Origin: Pseudomonas sp. 7SR1 | GTDB lineage: Bacteria > Pseudomonadota > Gammaproteobacteria > Pseudomonadales > Pseudomonadaceae | Reading direction: 5' to 3' | Length of the DNA: 64,000 bases | NCBI RefSeq assembly: GCF_900156465.1 | Contig: NZ_LT707064.1 | Coordinates: 5,099,001 to 5,163,000, forward strand | Part shown: one piece after another, positions 8,058-17,605 of the stretch | How the letters are laid out: each line of letters opens with the position of its first letter | Numbering within the stretch: the stretch's first letter is position 1 | Made by a program: the position numbers and the translations under genes | Notes under the pieces: model-generated | Told to the model about the DNA's origin: nothing | Databases searched by the model: none | The model's input: only the letters and a program-made list of their open reading frames with translations

Positions 8058-8777
8058 ATGGATTACCGTAAACCCTCCGACCGCAAAAGCATGCACGCCC
8101 GCATCGTCCAGGAACTGGGGATGCAGATCGTCTCCGGGCGCTTCAAGCCCGACGACAAATTGCCCGCCGAAGCGCTGCTCTGCGAAGAATATGCCGTCAG
8201 CCGTCCGGTCCTGCGCGAAGCCACCCGTGTGCTGGTCGCCAAGGGCCTGGTGTATTCGCGTCCCCGTGTCGGCACGGTGGTCAAGCCGCGCCGGGAATGG
8301 CACATGCTTGACCCCGATGTGCTGCATTGGCTGATGAAGAGCAGTCCGCAGAATGAATTCTTCAACGTGCTGACCAGCGTGCGCAGCATCATCGAACCGG
8401 CCGCTGCGGCCCTGGCCGCGCAGTTCGCCACACAGGCCGATATTGCCGCGATCCGCGAGGCCTACCAGCGCATGGAAGCGGCGCCGACGCCCGAAGCCAT
8501 GCTGCAACCGGACCTGGACTTTCACAGCCTGATCGCCGACGCCACCCACAACGACCTGCTGGCCAACCTGTGCAACATGTTGTCGGTGGCCATCGCCGAA
8601 GCGCTCAAGCACTCCAACCAACGGCCCAACCTGCATGAACTGGCGATGCCACGGCACAAGGCGATCCTCACCGCCATCGAGAACCGCGACGCCCTCGGCG
8701 CACGCCATGCCACCCTGGTGCAACTGGACGATGCCCGCAGCGCGCTGAACGTGGTGCTGGGCACCGATCCGGCCTGA
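8058..8777 (+). CDS. GntR/FadR-family (FCD) transcriptional regulator
   Basis: A 239-residue regulator. Residues 1-75 form the GntR winged helix (IVSGRFKPDDKLPAEALLCEEYAVSRPVLREATRVLVAKGLV then the wing SRPRVGTVV). The rest is an FCD effector domain with the metal-site pattern D-x3-H (DLDFHSLIADATHN) and a C-terminal H (MPRHKAILTAI, ARHATLVQ). It lies beside the sugar-acid genes and is the natural candidate to bind the repeated sites at 6080 and 6155. The ATG at 8058 is chosen because family proteins begin MDYRKPSDR-like; an in-frame ATG at 8019 has no Shine-Dalgarno. Confidence 0.88.
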   Translation: MDYRKPSDRKSMHARIVQELGMQIVSGRFKPDDKLPAEALLCEEYAVSRPVLREATRVLVAKGLVYSRPRVGTVVKPRREWHMLDPDVLHWLMKSSPQNEFFNVLTSVRSIIEPAAAALAAQFATQADIAAIREAYQRMEAAPTPEAMLQPDLDFHSLIADATHNDLLANLCNMLSVAIAEALKHSNQRPNLHELAMPRHKAILTAIENRDALGARHATLVQLDDARSALNVVLGTDPA

Positions 8778-8912
8778 TATCTCCCGCCAGGCCCATCAGG
8801 GCCTGACATAAACGTCATCCTTCCCGGTGGTATCTATATACCGCCCGCACGGGCCCCAGAGGTCGATACTTTTCCAGGCGTCATTCCAACGACCCCATGA
8901 AAAGGACTTCCC

Positions 8913-11900
8913 ATGACCCTGCCCTCACCGGCCACCACCCCTTCTGCGCTTGCGCAAAGCGTCAGCCTGCAATTTGCCAGTCGCCCCACCTTCGAGCAGT
9001 ACGCACAACGCATGCTCGAGCAGGCCATCCAGGAAAAATACCCCACACTGGCCTTCGACCTCTCCAGGACCCGGTTGGCAACACCCGATACGGCCTCCCG
9101 CGGCTACCTGCTTGAACCCTTCATGCCCCGCGTCCTCGATTACCTGGCGCTTGGCACCCCCATTGAGTTCAAGGATCTCAAGGGGCGTCGCAGTTTCCTG
9201 TCCGACGCACCACCGCGGCTCCTTGCGCCAGACGATGGCAAGCTGGACATGAAGGTCATCGAAAAGCTGCTGCTCGAACTGCCCTGGCGTGTGCCGATCG
9301 GGCTGGAGGATGCGTTGACGCGTTACTGGAACGCCAACATCGACAGCAGCCCGCAGGTCGACAGGCAGGACGGCACCAGCCGCTGGCAGTGGCTCAGTGA
9401 TGTGCTCAAGAACCTGCTGCACATCCGCAGCCTGCAGCAGCAAGACCTTGGCGGGCAAGCTCGGCAAGCCCTCGACCAGGTTGTCCGATGGCCGGACCGT
9501 GAACAACGCCTGCGGCACCATGCAAAGGCTGCCGTCCATGCCTACAGCCTGGAGACCCGGCTCACTCGGGACGGCTCCCACAGCGTATTGACCGGCAGCG
9601 AGGTCCTGCTGATCCACTGCGTGAAGAACGCGACGGTCTTGCTGCTTTGCAGTGCTGGAGGCGCTGTCCAGGCCTTCGACTCCCTGGAGGCTTTTACGCG
9701 TCATTGGGGCACCGTGATTGCCAGCCGCTACGTCGTGGACACCGTGACCTGCCAGCGCAACGAGATCGGTGGCAACGTTTTCGAAACCCAGTCGGCCATG
9801 ATCCTGGAACAACAGCTGGCCGACCTGGACGCCGTGCAACTGCCCTCGCGCATTGGCCTGCCCGACCTCAAGACGCTCTATAACGAGCTGAGCGACCCCG
9901 CCCGCTACCTGCTCGACGCCCCGCGCCCGATGCCCGAAACGTCGGCATGGATCGCCCCCCTGATTCCGGACTGGCTGAAACAGGCGTCGGTCCTCGACAG
10001 GACGAAAATCCAGCAATACAGCCTGGCATTGGCCAGTGCCAAGAAACGCAACCAGGGGCGCACCTTTCTCAGCGACATCCAGGACATCAAGGCCTTCGCC
10101 GCCGATGCCCTGCTCGGCGCCTTGCAAAAGGCCAACGACCGCAGCCCGGCCAAGGCCCAGGCCAGCCAATACCAGCCCGACGATGTGCGACTGACTTTCA
10201 GCGCAGCGGCGGGTTACCCGGGAACCATCGGCATCGTCGAAAAACGAACCATCAGCCTGACCGAACTGGCGATCGCCAATCTCGTCGCCCGGCCCGGCGT
10301 GGACCCGGTCCTCAGCCATCGTAAGGGCCTGGCATTGCCGGTATGGCTGACAGCCGATTTCATCACCCGCAAGGGCGGGCTGATCGAACAGGTGGACATC
10401 GGCACGACCTACCCGCGCTACTTGCAGCAAAAGCTGCTGGACGATGTGTCACAAGCCCACGAGCGTCAGCGGATATTCGCCGAACAGATCCCCGCCCAAC
10501 TGCCCCTGGATGCCCTCAAGCAGATCCTCAACCACGAAAACGGCATGACCCGCCAAGGCCTGGCCCTGCTCGAAGCCCTGCTCAACCCCGAGGCCGATGA
10601 GCAACGAGTCAGCGGCGCTCCCGTGGTCATCCGCCACCTGGCCTTCCTGCGCAAGCCTGAAGCCCATCCCGATACCGTGGCGAACATGTTCATCATCGAG
10701 CCGGAAGACATCGCCACTGGCCCGCATGTGCTGTATCGCCCCCTTTATACGCCGTCGCTGCTGCAATACCCGACGCGACAGGCATTGCTGCAGGCCATCG
10801 TCGAGCCCGGTGACCTGCACCAGAGCGTACTGACCTGGATGTCCGACGCCGCTCGCGTGATCTATGCCAACGGCGGTTTCCAGGAACCCCATATCGTGCG
10901 TTTCTACCAGGGCGATGAGTTCAGCCTTCCCCAGAAGCCGGCGCCGGCGACCCTGGCGGTCGACAGCGTCAACGACGAGCTGCGGCAGTTCCTGCGCAAC
11001 GGCGAACTGATGCAGTATCTCTACGGCAGCAATGCGCGGGCCCTGGTCACCCAGGCGGACCGGGACTCGGTTTCCAACAGCGAAAGCCGCTGGGCCGTTC
11101 TGCTGCACGGTGGCAGCCTGCTGTTCAACACCTTGCTGTTGCCCCTGTTGCGCGGCCCGGCCATGGCCACCGCCTGGCTATGGAACCTGATGGCCAGCGC
11201 CAACCAGGACATCCCGGCCCTGGCCAGCGAAGACTCGGTGACGCGGGAGCTCGCCGCCGTCGACCTGCTGCTCAACCTCGGCATGCTGCTCGTCCAGTTC
11301 CCCTCCATCAGTGCGCCCCCTCGCCCCCCCTTGCCCGAGGCGCTCAAGGAACAGGCGATGCGTCCTCCGGCGCCGCGCATCGTCCCGGAGCAATGGCCCG
11401 CCCCCGCACCGCCGAGCATCCATGAGGGCCCCGTGGCCTTGCCAGGGGAACGCTTGGGAAACAGCGGCGCGAACCTTGACCTGAGTTTCGCCAGCGCAAG
11501 CCGTCGCCTGACGACCGGGCAGCTCGCCCGCCTGCAACGTTTTCAGGTAAGCCAACCGGCGTCCATGCCAGAGCCGACAAAATATGGCCCCTACACGGGC
11601 CTGTACGTCATCCGCAACACCTGGCACGCCCTGGTGGATGGAAAAATGTATCAGGTGACCCCTGAATCGGACGGCAGCGCGATCATCGTCAACCCCCTGG
11701 CCCCACGGGATCCGGCCCAGAATGGCCCAGTGTTGCAATCCGATACCCGCGGCAACTGGTCCATCGACCTGCGCCTGCGCCTGCGTGGGGGCATGCCGCC
11801 CAAGCGCCTGGCCAAACTGCGGGACATCAAGGCCCAACGCGCGGCCGAGCTGAGTGAGCTGCTGAAGAGTTACTACAAGGACGAGGCTGATCGGCAACGC

Positions 11901-13625
11901 GCCCTGGACACCGCCCAGGAAGTCATGACGAGGGCCCAGGAAGGCAACTTTACCGAGGCGCAACGCGCGGACAAGCGGGCGCGGTTCTACAAGCTCCTTG
12001 AGGAGCAGACTGACACCTATCTGAAGCTGCTGGACAACGTCACCGAATATGCCAGCCACGATATGCAATTGCCCTCCGGCATCATTCGGGCGTTGATGGA
12101 GAACGTGGTCAACAACGCCCGCAAGGGCTTCCTGATCAACGAGTTCGAGCTGACGGCGCTGGAGGCCGCCTATGGCCAATTCACGCACGATTATTCGACC
12201 CTGCAAGCGAATGTCGCTGGCAACCTTCTCGACTATTTCAACTACCTTGACGCCTTGAGTGACATTAACGATCGCTCGATCTATTGGCTGGAACTCAGGG
12301 ATCGCTATCTGGAAGCGCTGTTGAACCAGGGTGCCGCCGGCGCGCAAGTGTTCGAACGCTTGACCCGGGACCGTCCATTGGGTGAACGAACGGCATTGGC
12401 CACCAAGGCCCTGCAACTGCCTACGCTGGCGGCACTGATATTCAAGGATCCCGACTCCAATCTTCCCGAGAACCTGCACAGCGTCACCCAGCTGTTGATG
12501 GAACAGGCGCGCTCCCAGTCCGACCTGAGCACCTACGAGCTGATCCCATCGGAACAGATCGAGGTCCTGGAAAGCCTGGTCGAACACTATGGCGCGGCAC
12601 TCGATGCCATGCAGGGTATGAAAGCCCTCAATGTCGCTGACATGGACACGTCCTATTTCGGCAGGCTGTTCAGGCTGGTCGAGGGCCTTTATGAAGAGGC
12701 GTCCACGAAGCTGGCCGCCGAAATCAAGCCCGAGCCGCAGCCCCGCAGGCGCCCGCCGAAACGCAGCAGGACAGCTGCCGGACGTCCGCAGAAAAAGGTG
12801 ATCAAGACGCGCAAGAGCGGCGTGTTGATCGGTGACTTGAAGCCGGCCGGCACATCACTGCCGATCGAGGTCGTCGAGCTGCGCTCTGAAGTCGACGACA
12901 GGTTGCTCGCCACCTACTCGCGACACGACGACATCTGGGACATCGTCGAAGTCCAACGACCGACCCCGGCACCCCGCACACGCTCGGTCAAAGCGATCAA
13001 GGCCGATGCACGAAAACTGCTCGGGCAACTGGACAACAGTCTGGCGAACGCCGAGCGCTATAAAACCCAGTGCCGCTTCCCTCAGGAAATCGAAGAAATC
13101 CTGAGCAATGAGGCAAGTCGCTACCGCAAGCTGGCCGAAGAACTCGAACGAGCCTTCACCGCCTCGAAAACCCCGCGCACCGCAGCCGATCAGACACTGA
13201 CCGGGCAACTGTCAGACGCCGTTTCGCGCCTGACCACCCGGGGCAGCGATCTGCGCACCGAATTGAGCCTGAAACTGCCGCCCACCGACAGCAACCTTCG
13301 CTACCTGTTCGAGAAAGACCTGGTGCAAGTCGCAAGGCTCGGCGAACGCAAAGCCTTGAAAGGCGAGCGCAAGGATTTTCTCCAGGAATACGCCATCAAT
13401 GACCGGGACGGCTGGCCCCTCTGGTATGCGCACTTTCATTACGAAACGGCGGAAACGCCAAAAGCTGACTTCAGCGTGGCGCATCTGAAAACCAAGGAGC
13501 AGCGCAAGGAGCATTACCATTCAATGCTGGCCAAGGCGAAAAGCCCTTACGCGGTGGTGAATGTGCATCGAGGACAGATCGGCAGGCCGCTGGCGCAGAG
13601 CAGGTTCTTGCCGTTGGCGCCTTGA
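8913..13625 (+). CDS. Large putative toxin, dermonecrotic-toxin/DUF6543-like Pseudomonas family
   Basis: One uninterrupted 1570-residue protein with AAAGG 7 nt before its ATG. It resembles large Pseudomonas proteins annotated as dermonecrotic toxin domain (DUF6543); this is recalled, not searched. Residues 1 to about 700 are a soluble region without a signal peptide. Two hydrophobic stretches follow (about 727-760, WAVLLHGGSLLFNTLLLPLLRG region, and 782-797), which could insert into a membrane. Then come a Pro-rich linker (about 798-840), a charged helical region around 955-1050, and a very basic linker near 1276-1301 (RRRPPKRSR). I see no known catalytic motif. It stands alone, with no obvious immunity or secretion partner. 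Confidence 0.6.
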   Translation: MTLPSPATTPSALAQSVSLQFASRPTFEQYAQRMLEQAIQEKYPTLAFDLSRTRLATPDTASRGYLLEPFMPRVLDYLALGTPIEFKDLKGRRSFLSDAPPRLLAPDDGKLDMKVIEKLLLELPWRVPIGLEDALTRYWNANIDSSPQVDRQDGTSRWQWLSDVLKNLLHIRSLQQQDLGGQARQALDQVVRWPDREQRLRHHAKAAVHAYSLETRLTRDGSHSVLTGSEVLLIHCVKNATVLLLCSAGGAVQAFDSLEAFTRHWGTVIASRYVVDTVTCQRNEIGGNVFETQSAMILEQQLADLDAVQLPSRIGLPDLKTLYNELSDPARYLLDAPRPMPETSAWIAPLIPDWLKQASVLDRTKIQQYSLALASAKKRNQGRTFLSDIQDIKAFAADALLGALQKANDRSPAKAQASQYQPDDVRLTFSAAAGYPGTIGIVEKRTISLTELAIANLVARPGVDPVLSHRKGLALPVWLTADFITRKGGLIEQVDIGTTYPRYLQQKLLDDVSQAHERQRIFAEQIPAQLPLDALKQILNHENGMTRQGLALLEALLNPEADEQRVSGAPVVIRHLAFLRKPEAHPDTVANMFIIEPEDIATGPHVLYRPLYTPSLLQYPTRQALLQAIVEPGDLHQSVLTWMSDAARVIYANGGFQEPHIVRFYQGDEFSLPQKPAPATLAVDSVNDELRQFLRNGELMQYLYGSNARALVTQADRDSVSNSESRWAVLLHGGSLLFNTLLLPLLRGPAMATAWLWNLMASANQDIPALASEDSVTRELAAVDLLLNLGMLLVQFPSISAPPRPPLPEALKEQAMRPPAPRIVPEQWPAPAPPSIHEGPVALPGERLGNSGANLDLSFASASRRLTTGQLARLQRFQVSQPASMPEPTKYGPYTGLYVIRNTWHALVDGKMYQVTPESDGSAIIVNPLAPRDPAQNGPVLQSDTRGNWSIDLRLRLRGGMPPKRLAKLRDIKAQRAAELSELLKSYYKDEADRQRALDTAQEVMTRAQEGNFTEAQRADKRARFYKLLEEQTDTYLKLLDNVTEYASHDMQLPSGIIRALMENVVNNARKGFLINEFELTALEAAYGQFTHDYSTLQANVAGNLLDYFNYLDALSDINDRSIYWLELRDRYLEALLNQGAAGAQVFERLTRDRPLGERTALATKALQLPTLAALIFKDPDSNLPENLHSVTQLLMEQARSQSDLSTYELIPSEQIEVLESLVEHYGAALDAMQGMKALNVADMDTSYFGRLFRLVEGLYEEASTKLAAEIKPEPQPRRRPPKRSRTAAGRPQKKVIKTRKSGVLIGDLKPAGTSLPIEVVELRSEVDDRLLATYSRHDDIWDIVEVQRPTPAPRTRSVKAIKADARKLLGQLDNSLANAERYKTQCRFPQEIEEILSNEASRYRKLAEELERAFTASKTPRTAADQTLTGQLSDAVSRLTTRGSDLRTELSLKLPPTDSNLRYLFEKDLVQVARLGERKALKGERKDFLQEYAINDRDGWPLWYAHFHYETAETPKADFSVAHLKTKEQRKEHYHSMLAKAKSPYAVVNVHRGQIGRPLAQSRFLPLAP

Positions 13626-13648
13626 TTACCTGAGACGGCGGTGACCGC

Positions 13649-13672
13649 GGCGAGGGGATTTATCCCCTCGCC
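13649..13672. terminator. Hairpin between toxin and RND genes
   Basis: Perfect 11-bp arms GGCGAGGGGAT and ATCCCCTCGCC with a TT loop, lying between the convergent toxin and RND transporter genes. The same GGCGAGGGGATTTATCCCC word recurs at 41808, so this is a dispersed repeat that may also serve as a two-way terminator. Confidence 0.6.
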
Positions 13673-13734
13673 ACGGATTCACTCCAGGGCCTTTGAGTGG
13701 ATCAAGGTTGCACCTTTGCCGTTTCAACTTTCGG

Positions 13735-16110
13735 TCAGTGGGCAAACAGCGAGTTGCCCTTCTGCCCCGCCAGCTTCTCCGGCTTGATCAGGAAACGCGC
13801 CAGCGCCGGCAGCAGCCACAGCGCACCGAACATGTTCCACAGCAGCATGAACGTCAGCATCAACCCCATGTCGGCCTGGAACTTGATGGCCGAGAAGATC
13901 CAGGTGCAGACACCGATGGCCAGGCACAGGCCGGTGAACAGCACCGCCTTGCCTGTGGATTTCAGCGTCTGGTAGTAGGCCTCCTGCAGCGGCAGACCGG
14001 CCCGCAAGAAACTCTCCAGGCGGCTGTAGATGTAGATGCCGTAGTCGACGCCGATCCCCACGCCCAACGCCACCACCGGCAGGGTCGCGACTTTCACGCC
14101 GATGCCCATGAACGCCATCAGGGCGTTGCCCAGCACCGACGTCAGCACCAGCGGCAGCACGATGCACAGCGTCGCCGCCCAGGAGCGGAAGGTGATCATG
14201 CACATGGTCGCCACGCAGATGTACACCAGGATCAGGATGGTCAGTTCCGATTCCTTGATCACTTCGTTGGTGGCCGCCTCGATGCCGGCGTTACCGGCGG
14301 CCAGGATGAATTCCAGGCCCTCGCGGTTGTTTTCTTTGGCAAAGTCCTGCACCGCCTTCACCGCACGGTCCAGGGTCTCGGCCTTGTGGTCATTGAGGAA
14401 TACCAGCACCGGCGCCAGGGAACAGCTGTTGTTGTACAAGCCATCGGCCCGGGCGATGGAGTTGTTCAGCACGTCAGGGTTGCGCGACAGGGTTTCCCAT
14501 TTCAGGTTGCCCTCGTTCATGCCCTTGATCATCTGCTTGGACACGGTCACCAAAGAAATGGCCGACTGCACGCCCTCGGTGTTCTGCATCTTCCACATCA
14601 GTTCATCGATGGGGGCCATGGCCTCGTAGCGCGAGCAGCCTTCGGTCTTGGTCTTGACCATCACCACCAGCACATCGGAGCTGGTGGAATAGTTGCTGAT
14701 GATGAAGTTGTTGTCCTGGTTGTAACGCGAGTCCGGGCGCAATTCCGGCGCCCCCTGGTCCAGGTCGCCGATCTTCAGGTTCTGGCTGTACCAGAGGCCA
14801 CCGCCGAAGGCGAGCACGGCCAGGGCAATGGACACCGGCGCGACCTTGGCGCTGGCGAAGCTCGACAGCAACCGCCAGAACGGATGTTCGCGAGTCGCAT
14901 CTTTCTTGCTGCGCTCGATGGCACGCTTGCTGATTCCCACGTAGGAAATCGCCACCGGCAACAGGATCAGGTTGGTGAACACGATCACCGCCACACCGAT
15001 GGACGCACCGATGGCCAGTTCGCGGATCACACCGATGTCGATGATCAACAGGGTGATGAAGCCCACGGCGTCCGCCAGGATCGCGATCATTCCCGGCAGG
15101 AACAATTGCCGGAAGGTCCGCCGCGCCGCGGTCAGGGCGTTGTCCGCCTCACTGGACTGCAAGGCGATGCCGTTGATTTTCTGCACGCCATGGGAAATAC
15201 CGATGGCGAAGATCAGGAACGGCACCAGCATCGAGTAGGGGTCCAGACCGAAACCGGCCGCATGCATCAGGCCCAGCTGCCAGACCACCGCCACCAGGGT
15301 CGTGCTCAGTACAGCGATGGTGCTGCGCATGCAATGGGTGAACCAGTACAGCAGGACCAGCGTGATGACGAACGCCACGCCGAAGAACATCACCACCATG
15401 ATCAGGCCATCGATCAGGTCGCCGACTTTCTTGGCGAAGCCCACGATATGGATCTGTACGTTGGGATTCTGGGCTTCGAACTTGTTGCGGATCTTGTCTT
15501 CAAGCTCGTGGGAAAACTTCTGGTAGTCCAGGGACAGCAGCTTGCCCTGGTCCTGAGGGTCCGGGTAGGACTCCAGCAGCGGGATATCGATGATGCTCGA
15601 CTTGAAGTCGTTGGCCACCAGGCGCCCTACCTGGCCGGACTTGAGCACGTTGTTGCGCAGCAGCTCCAGGCTGTCGGCCGAGCCGTCGTAGCTCTGGGGA
15701 ATCACCTCGCCACCGGCAAAGCCCTCCTCCGTCACTTCGGTCCAGCGCACGCTCGGGCTCCACAACGACTTGAGCCCGGAACGGTCGACGCCGGAAATGT
15801 AGAAGACTTCGTCGTGGATCTGGCGCAGGGTCTCCATGTATTCCTTGGAGAAGATGTCGCCATTGGTGGCTTCCACGGAAATCCGTACCGTGTTGCCCAG
15901 GTTCGCCAGGTCGTTGCGATGTTCGAGCATCTTCTCGATGAAGGGATGCTCCAGGGGAATCATCTTCTCGAAGCTGGTGGACGGCCGGATCAGCGTGGCC
16001 TGCCAGAACAGGAAGAGGCTGACCAGCAGGCAAATGACGATCACTGCCGGGCGGTTGTTGAAAATCAGGCGCTCGAGGAAGGTCGCCTTGTCTTGGTGAT
16101 GACTGCTCAT
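13735..16110 (-). CDS. RND/MMPL-superfamily transporter
   Basis: A 791-residue permease with two repeats of one membrane helix, a large periplasmic domain and five more helices. Clear MMPL/RND segments are the N-terminal helix after LIFNNRPAV, IGISHGVQKINGIAL, LPGMIAILADAVGFITLLIID, and in the second half ALGVGIGVDYGIYIYSRLE and GKAVLFTGLCLAIG. It probably moves a lipid-like or hydrophobic substrate across the inner membrane. It directly follows a YCF48-like exported protein gene on the same strand (43 nt gap), a pairing common in Pseudomonas, often with DUF1302/DUF1329 genes. Those companions are not in this window. The substrate is unknown. Confidence 0.85.
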   Translation of the reverse strand: MSSHHQDKATFLERLIFNNRPAVIVICLLVSLFLFWQATLIRPSTSFEKMIPLEHPFIEKMLEHRNDLANLGNTVRISVEATNGDIFSKEYMETLRQIHDEVFYISGVDRSGLKSLWSPSVRWTEVTEEGFAGGEVIPQSYDGSADSLELLRNNVLKSGQVGRLVANDFKSSIIDIPLLESYPDPQDQGKLLSLDYQKFSHELEDKIRNKFEAQNPNVQIHIVGFAKKVGDLIDGLIMVVMFFGVAFVITLVLLYWFTHCMRSTIAVLSTTLVAVVWQLGLMHAAGFGLDPYSMLVPFLIFAIGISHGVQKINGIALQSSEADNALTAARRTFRQLFLPGMIAILADAVGFITLLIIDIGVIRELAIGASIGVAVIVFTNLILLPVAISYVGISKRAIERSKKDATREHPFWRLLSSFASAKVAPVSIALAVLAFGGGLWYSQNLKIGDLDQGAPELRPDSRYNQDNNFIISNYSTSSDVLVVMVKTKTEGCSRYEAMAPIDELMWKMQNTEGVQSAISLVTVSKQMIKGMNEGNLKWETLSRNPDVLNNSIARADGLYNNSCSLAPVLVFLNDHKAETLDRAVKAVQDFAKENNREGLEFILAAGNAGIEAATNEVIKESELTILILVYICVATMCMITFRSWAATLCIVLPLVLTSVLGNALMAFMGIGVKVATLPVVALGVGIGVDYGIYIYSRLESFLRAGLPLQEAYYQTLKSTGKAVLFTGLCLAIGVCTWIFSAIKFQADMGLMLTFMLLWNMFGALWLLPALARFLIKPEKLAGQKGNSLFAH

Positions 16111-16153
16111 GGGGTCCGCCTTGTTGTTATTGTGCCCGACTCATGCCCGCGGT

Positions 16154-17206
16154 TCATTTGCCCGGTTCGGCGCCGGTGGGGGTGGTGGCGCGTACGCCCC
16201 CTTGCCCTGCCAGGATCAGGTTGCCATTGCCCGCCGCCGCTACGGCCGCCACGGAAATCCGATCGGGCCGATTGAAGACGCTGAAGGTCACGCCGTCATC
16301 GGTGCTGCGTATCACGCTGCCGCCGTTGCCGACGATCACGATGGAGCCGTCCGGCAGCAAGGTCGCCCCTGACAGGCCGAACTCCAGCTCGCCGCGAGCG
16401 GCCTTGAGCTCCACCTGCTCCCAGCTGCCGCCGAAATCGGTGGAACGATAGAGGTTGCCGCGCAGGCCGTAGGCCAGCAATGTCGAAGGCTGGGCAGTGC
16501 CGATGACACCGAACAACGAACCTTCGTACGGGCCTTCGAGCTTCTCCCAGGTCTGGCCCCAGTCGGCGGAGCGGAACATGGCGCCGGCCTCGCCGACGAT
16601 GAACAGGCCGGCGTCTTTCACGGCGGCGATGGCATTGAGGTGAAACTGGTCTTCGTTGTCGAGGCGGTCGCTGGCATCTTCCCAGTGCTTGCCGCCGTCG
16701 GTGGTCTCCAACAGCGCGCCGTAGGCCCCTACGGCAAAGCCGTTGGTGGCGTCCTTGAACCAGACATCCAGCAGTGGCGCCTCGCGGTTGAGGTCCTCGA
16801 ATTGCTTGGTCCAGGTGGTGCCGCCGTCTTCGCTGGCAAGGATCTGCGCGTCGTGCCCCACGGCCCAGCCGCGCTTGTCGTCGACGAAAAACACGGCAGT
16901 GAGCAATTGGCGGGTCGGAACCTTGGCCTGGGTCCAGGATTTGCCCTGGTCGTCGGAGTAGACGATGTGCCCACGGTCACCGACCGCCACCAGGCGCTGG
17001 CCGGCGTGGACCACATCGAGCATCAGGGTTTTGCTGGCCTTGGCCGATTCGACGGAATAGATGACATCGGTTGTCGAGGCCGCAACGGCCAACGCCGGTG
17101 CCGACAACACCGCAGAGCCCAGCAGCGAGAGCGCCGAGGCCAGCAACGCAACGCTGCGCAGCACCGTCGGACGTGCACGGCTCACTGCCATGACAGGCTC
17201 ACTCAT
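16154..17206 (-). CDS. YCF48-like exported beta-propeller protein
   Basis: A 350-residue protein with a signal peptide (RSVALLASALSLLGSAVLSAPALA) and repeated sialidase/BNR-type units (YSDDQGKSWTQ, SEDGGTTWTK, TTDGGKHWED, SADWGQTWEK, STDFGGSWEQ, STDDGVTFSV). This repeat pattern is that of the YCF48/photosystem II assembly-factor propeller. It likely partners the RND transporter encoded just downstream, perhaps as a periplasmic accessory. The start at 17206 (MSEPVM) is chosen because GGGGAAAGG lies just upstream; the ATG at 17221 has none. Confidence 0.8.
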   Translation of the reverse strand: MSEPVMAVSRARPTVLRSVALLASALSLLGSAVLSAPALAVAASTTDVIYSVESAKASKTLMLDVVHAGQRLVAVGDRGHIVYSDDQGKSWTQAKVPTRQLLTAVFFVDDKRGWAVGHDAQILASEDGGTTWTKQFEDLNREAPLLDVWFKDATNGFAVGAYGALLETTDGGKHWEDASDRLDNEDQFHLNAIAAVKDAGLFIVGEAGAMFRSADWGQTWEKLEGPYEGSLFGVIGTAQPSTLLAYGLRGNLYRSTDFGGSWEQVELKAARGELEFGLSGATLLPDGSIVIVGNGGSVIRSTDDGVTFSVFNRPDRISVAAVAAAGNGNLILAGQGGVRATTPTGAEPGK

Positions 17207-17471
17207 AGACCTTTCCCCCATTATTATTGTTAGGTCATTCAACCTTTCAGGGCGCCGTAAGCGGGCTCTGTGCTGTTGCAGTCCTGGAGCATAGTCCTGA
17301 AACCTGCAATCTAGAGCCACTTCGGAAGCTGACCTATCCTATCGGGCTTTCGAAAGGTCTGACAATCGACGCCGCGTTATCTTTTGTTAACCAGAAGGCT
17401 GGGCGTGGGGACTGAATGGTGGGGTATTCGGTGGGGTGATAGCGAGGGGGCCTGGTGGTGACGGCTGACGT
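17207..17471 (-). other. Upstream region of the YCF48-RND pair
   Basis: No credible gene lies here. On the minus strand it should contain the promoter of the YCF48-like gene. A short direct repeat AGTCCTG at 17280-17286 and 17293-17299 (plus-strand sense, 13-nt period) is the only local pattern I see; it could be a regulator site. Confidence 0.3.
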
Positions 17472-17565
17472 TATCGCGAGCAAGCTCGCTCCCACAGAGG
17501 ATCCATACTGACCACGGAATAAGTGTCCGCTGGAGCGCTACTGTGGGAGCGGGCCTGCTCGCGAT
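17472..17565. repeat. REP doublet between pepN and the YCF48 gene
   Basis: Inverted REP units at 17472-17497 (TATCGCGAGCAAGCTCGCTC) and 17541-17565 (CTGTGGGAGCGGGCCTGCTC) lie downstream of pepN's far side and upstream of the YCF48 promoter region, about 45 nt apart. The geometry is like the doublets at 1853 and 25313. Confidence 0.85.
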
Positions 17566-17605
17566 GGGAACACCGCGGTCCGCCAGGCAGACCGCGGCAT
17601 CAACG

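Noticed and set aside
13693..16275. 860-residue open frame on the plus strand
   Set aside because: It is antisense to the RND transporter, with no recognisable domain and shadow-like composition.
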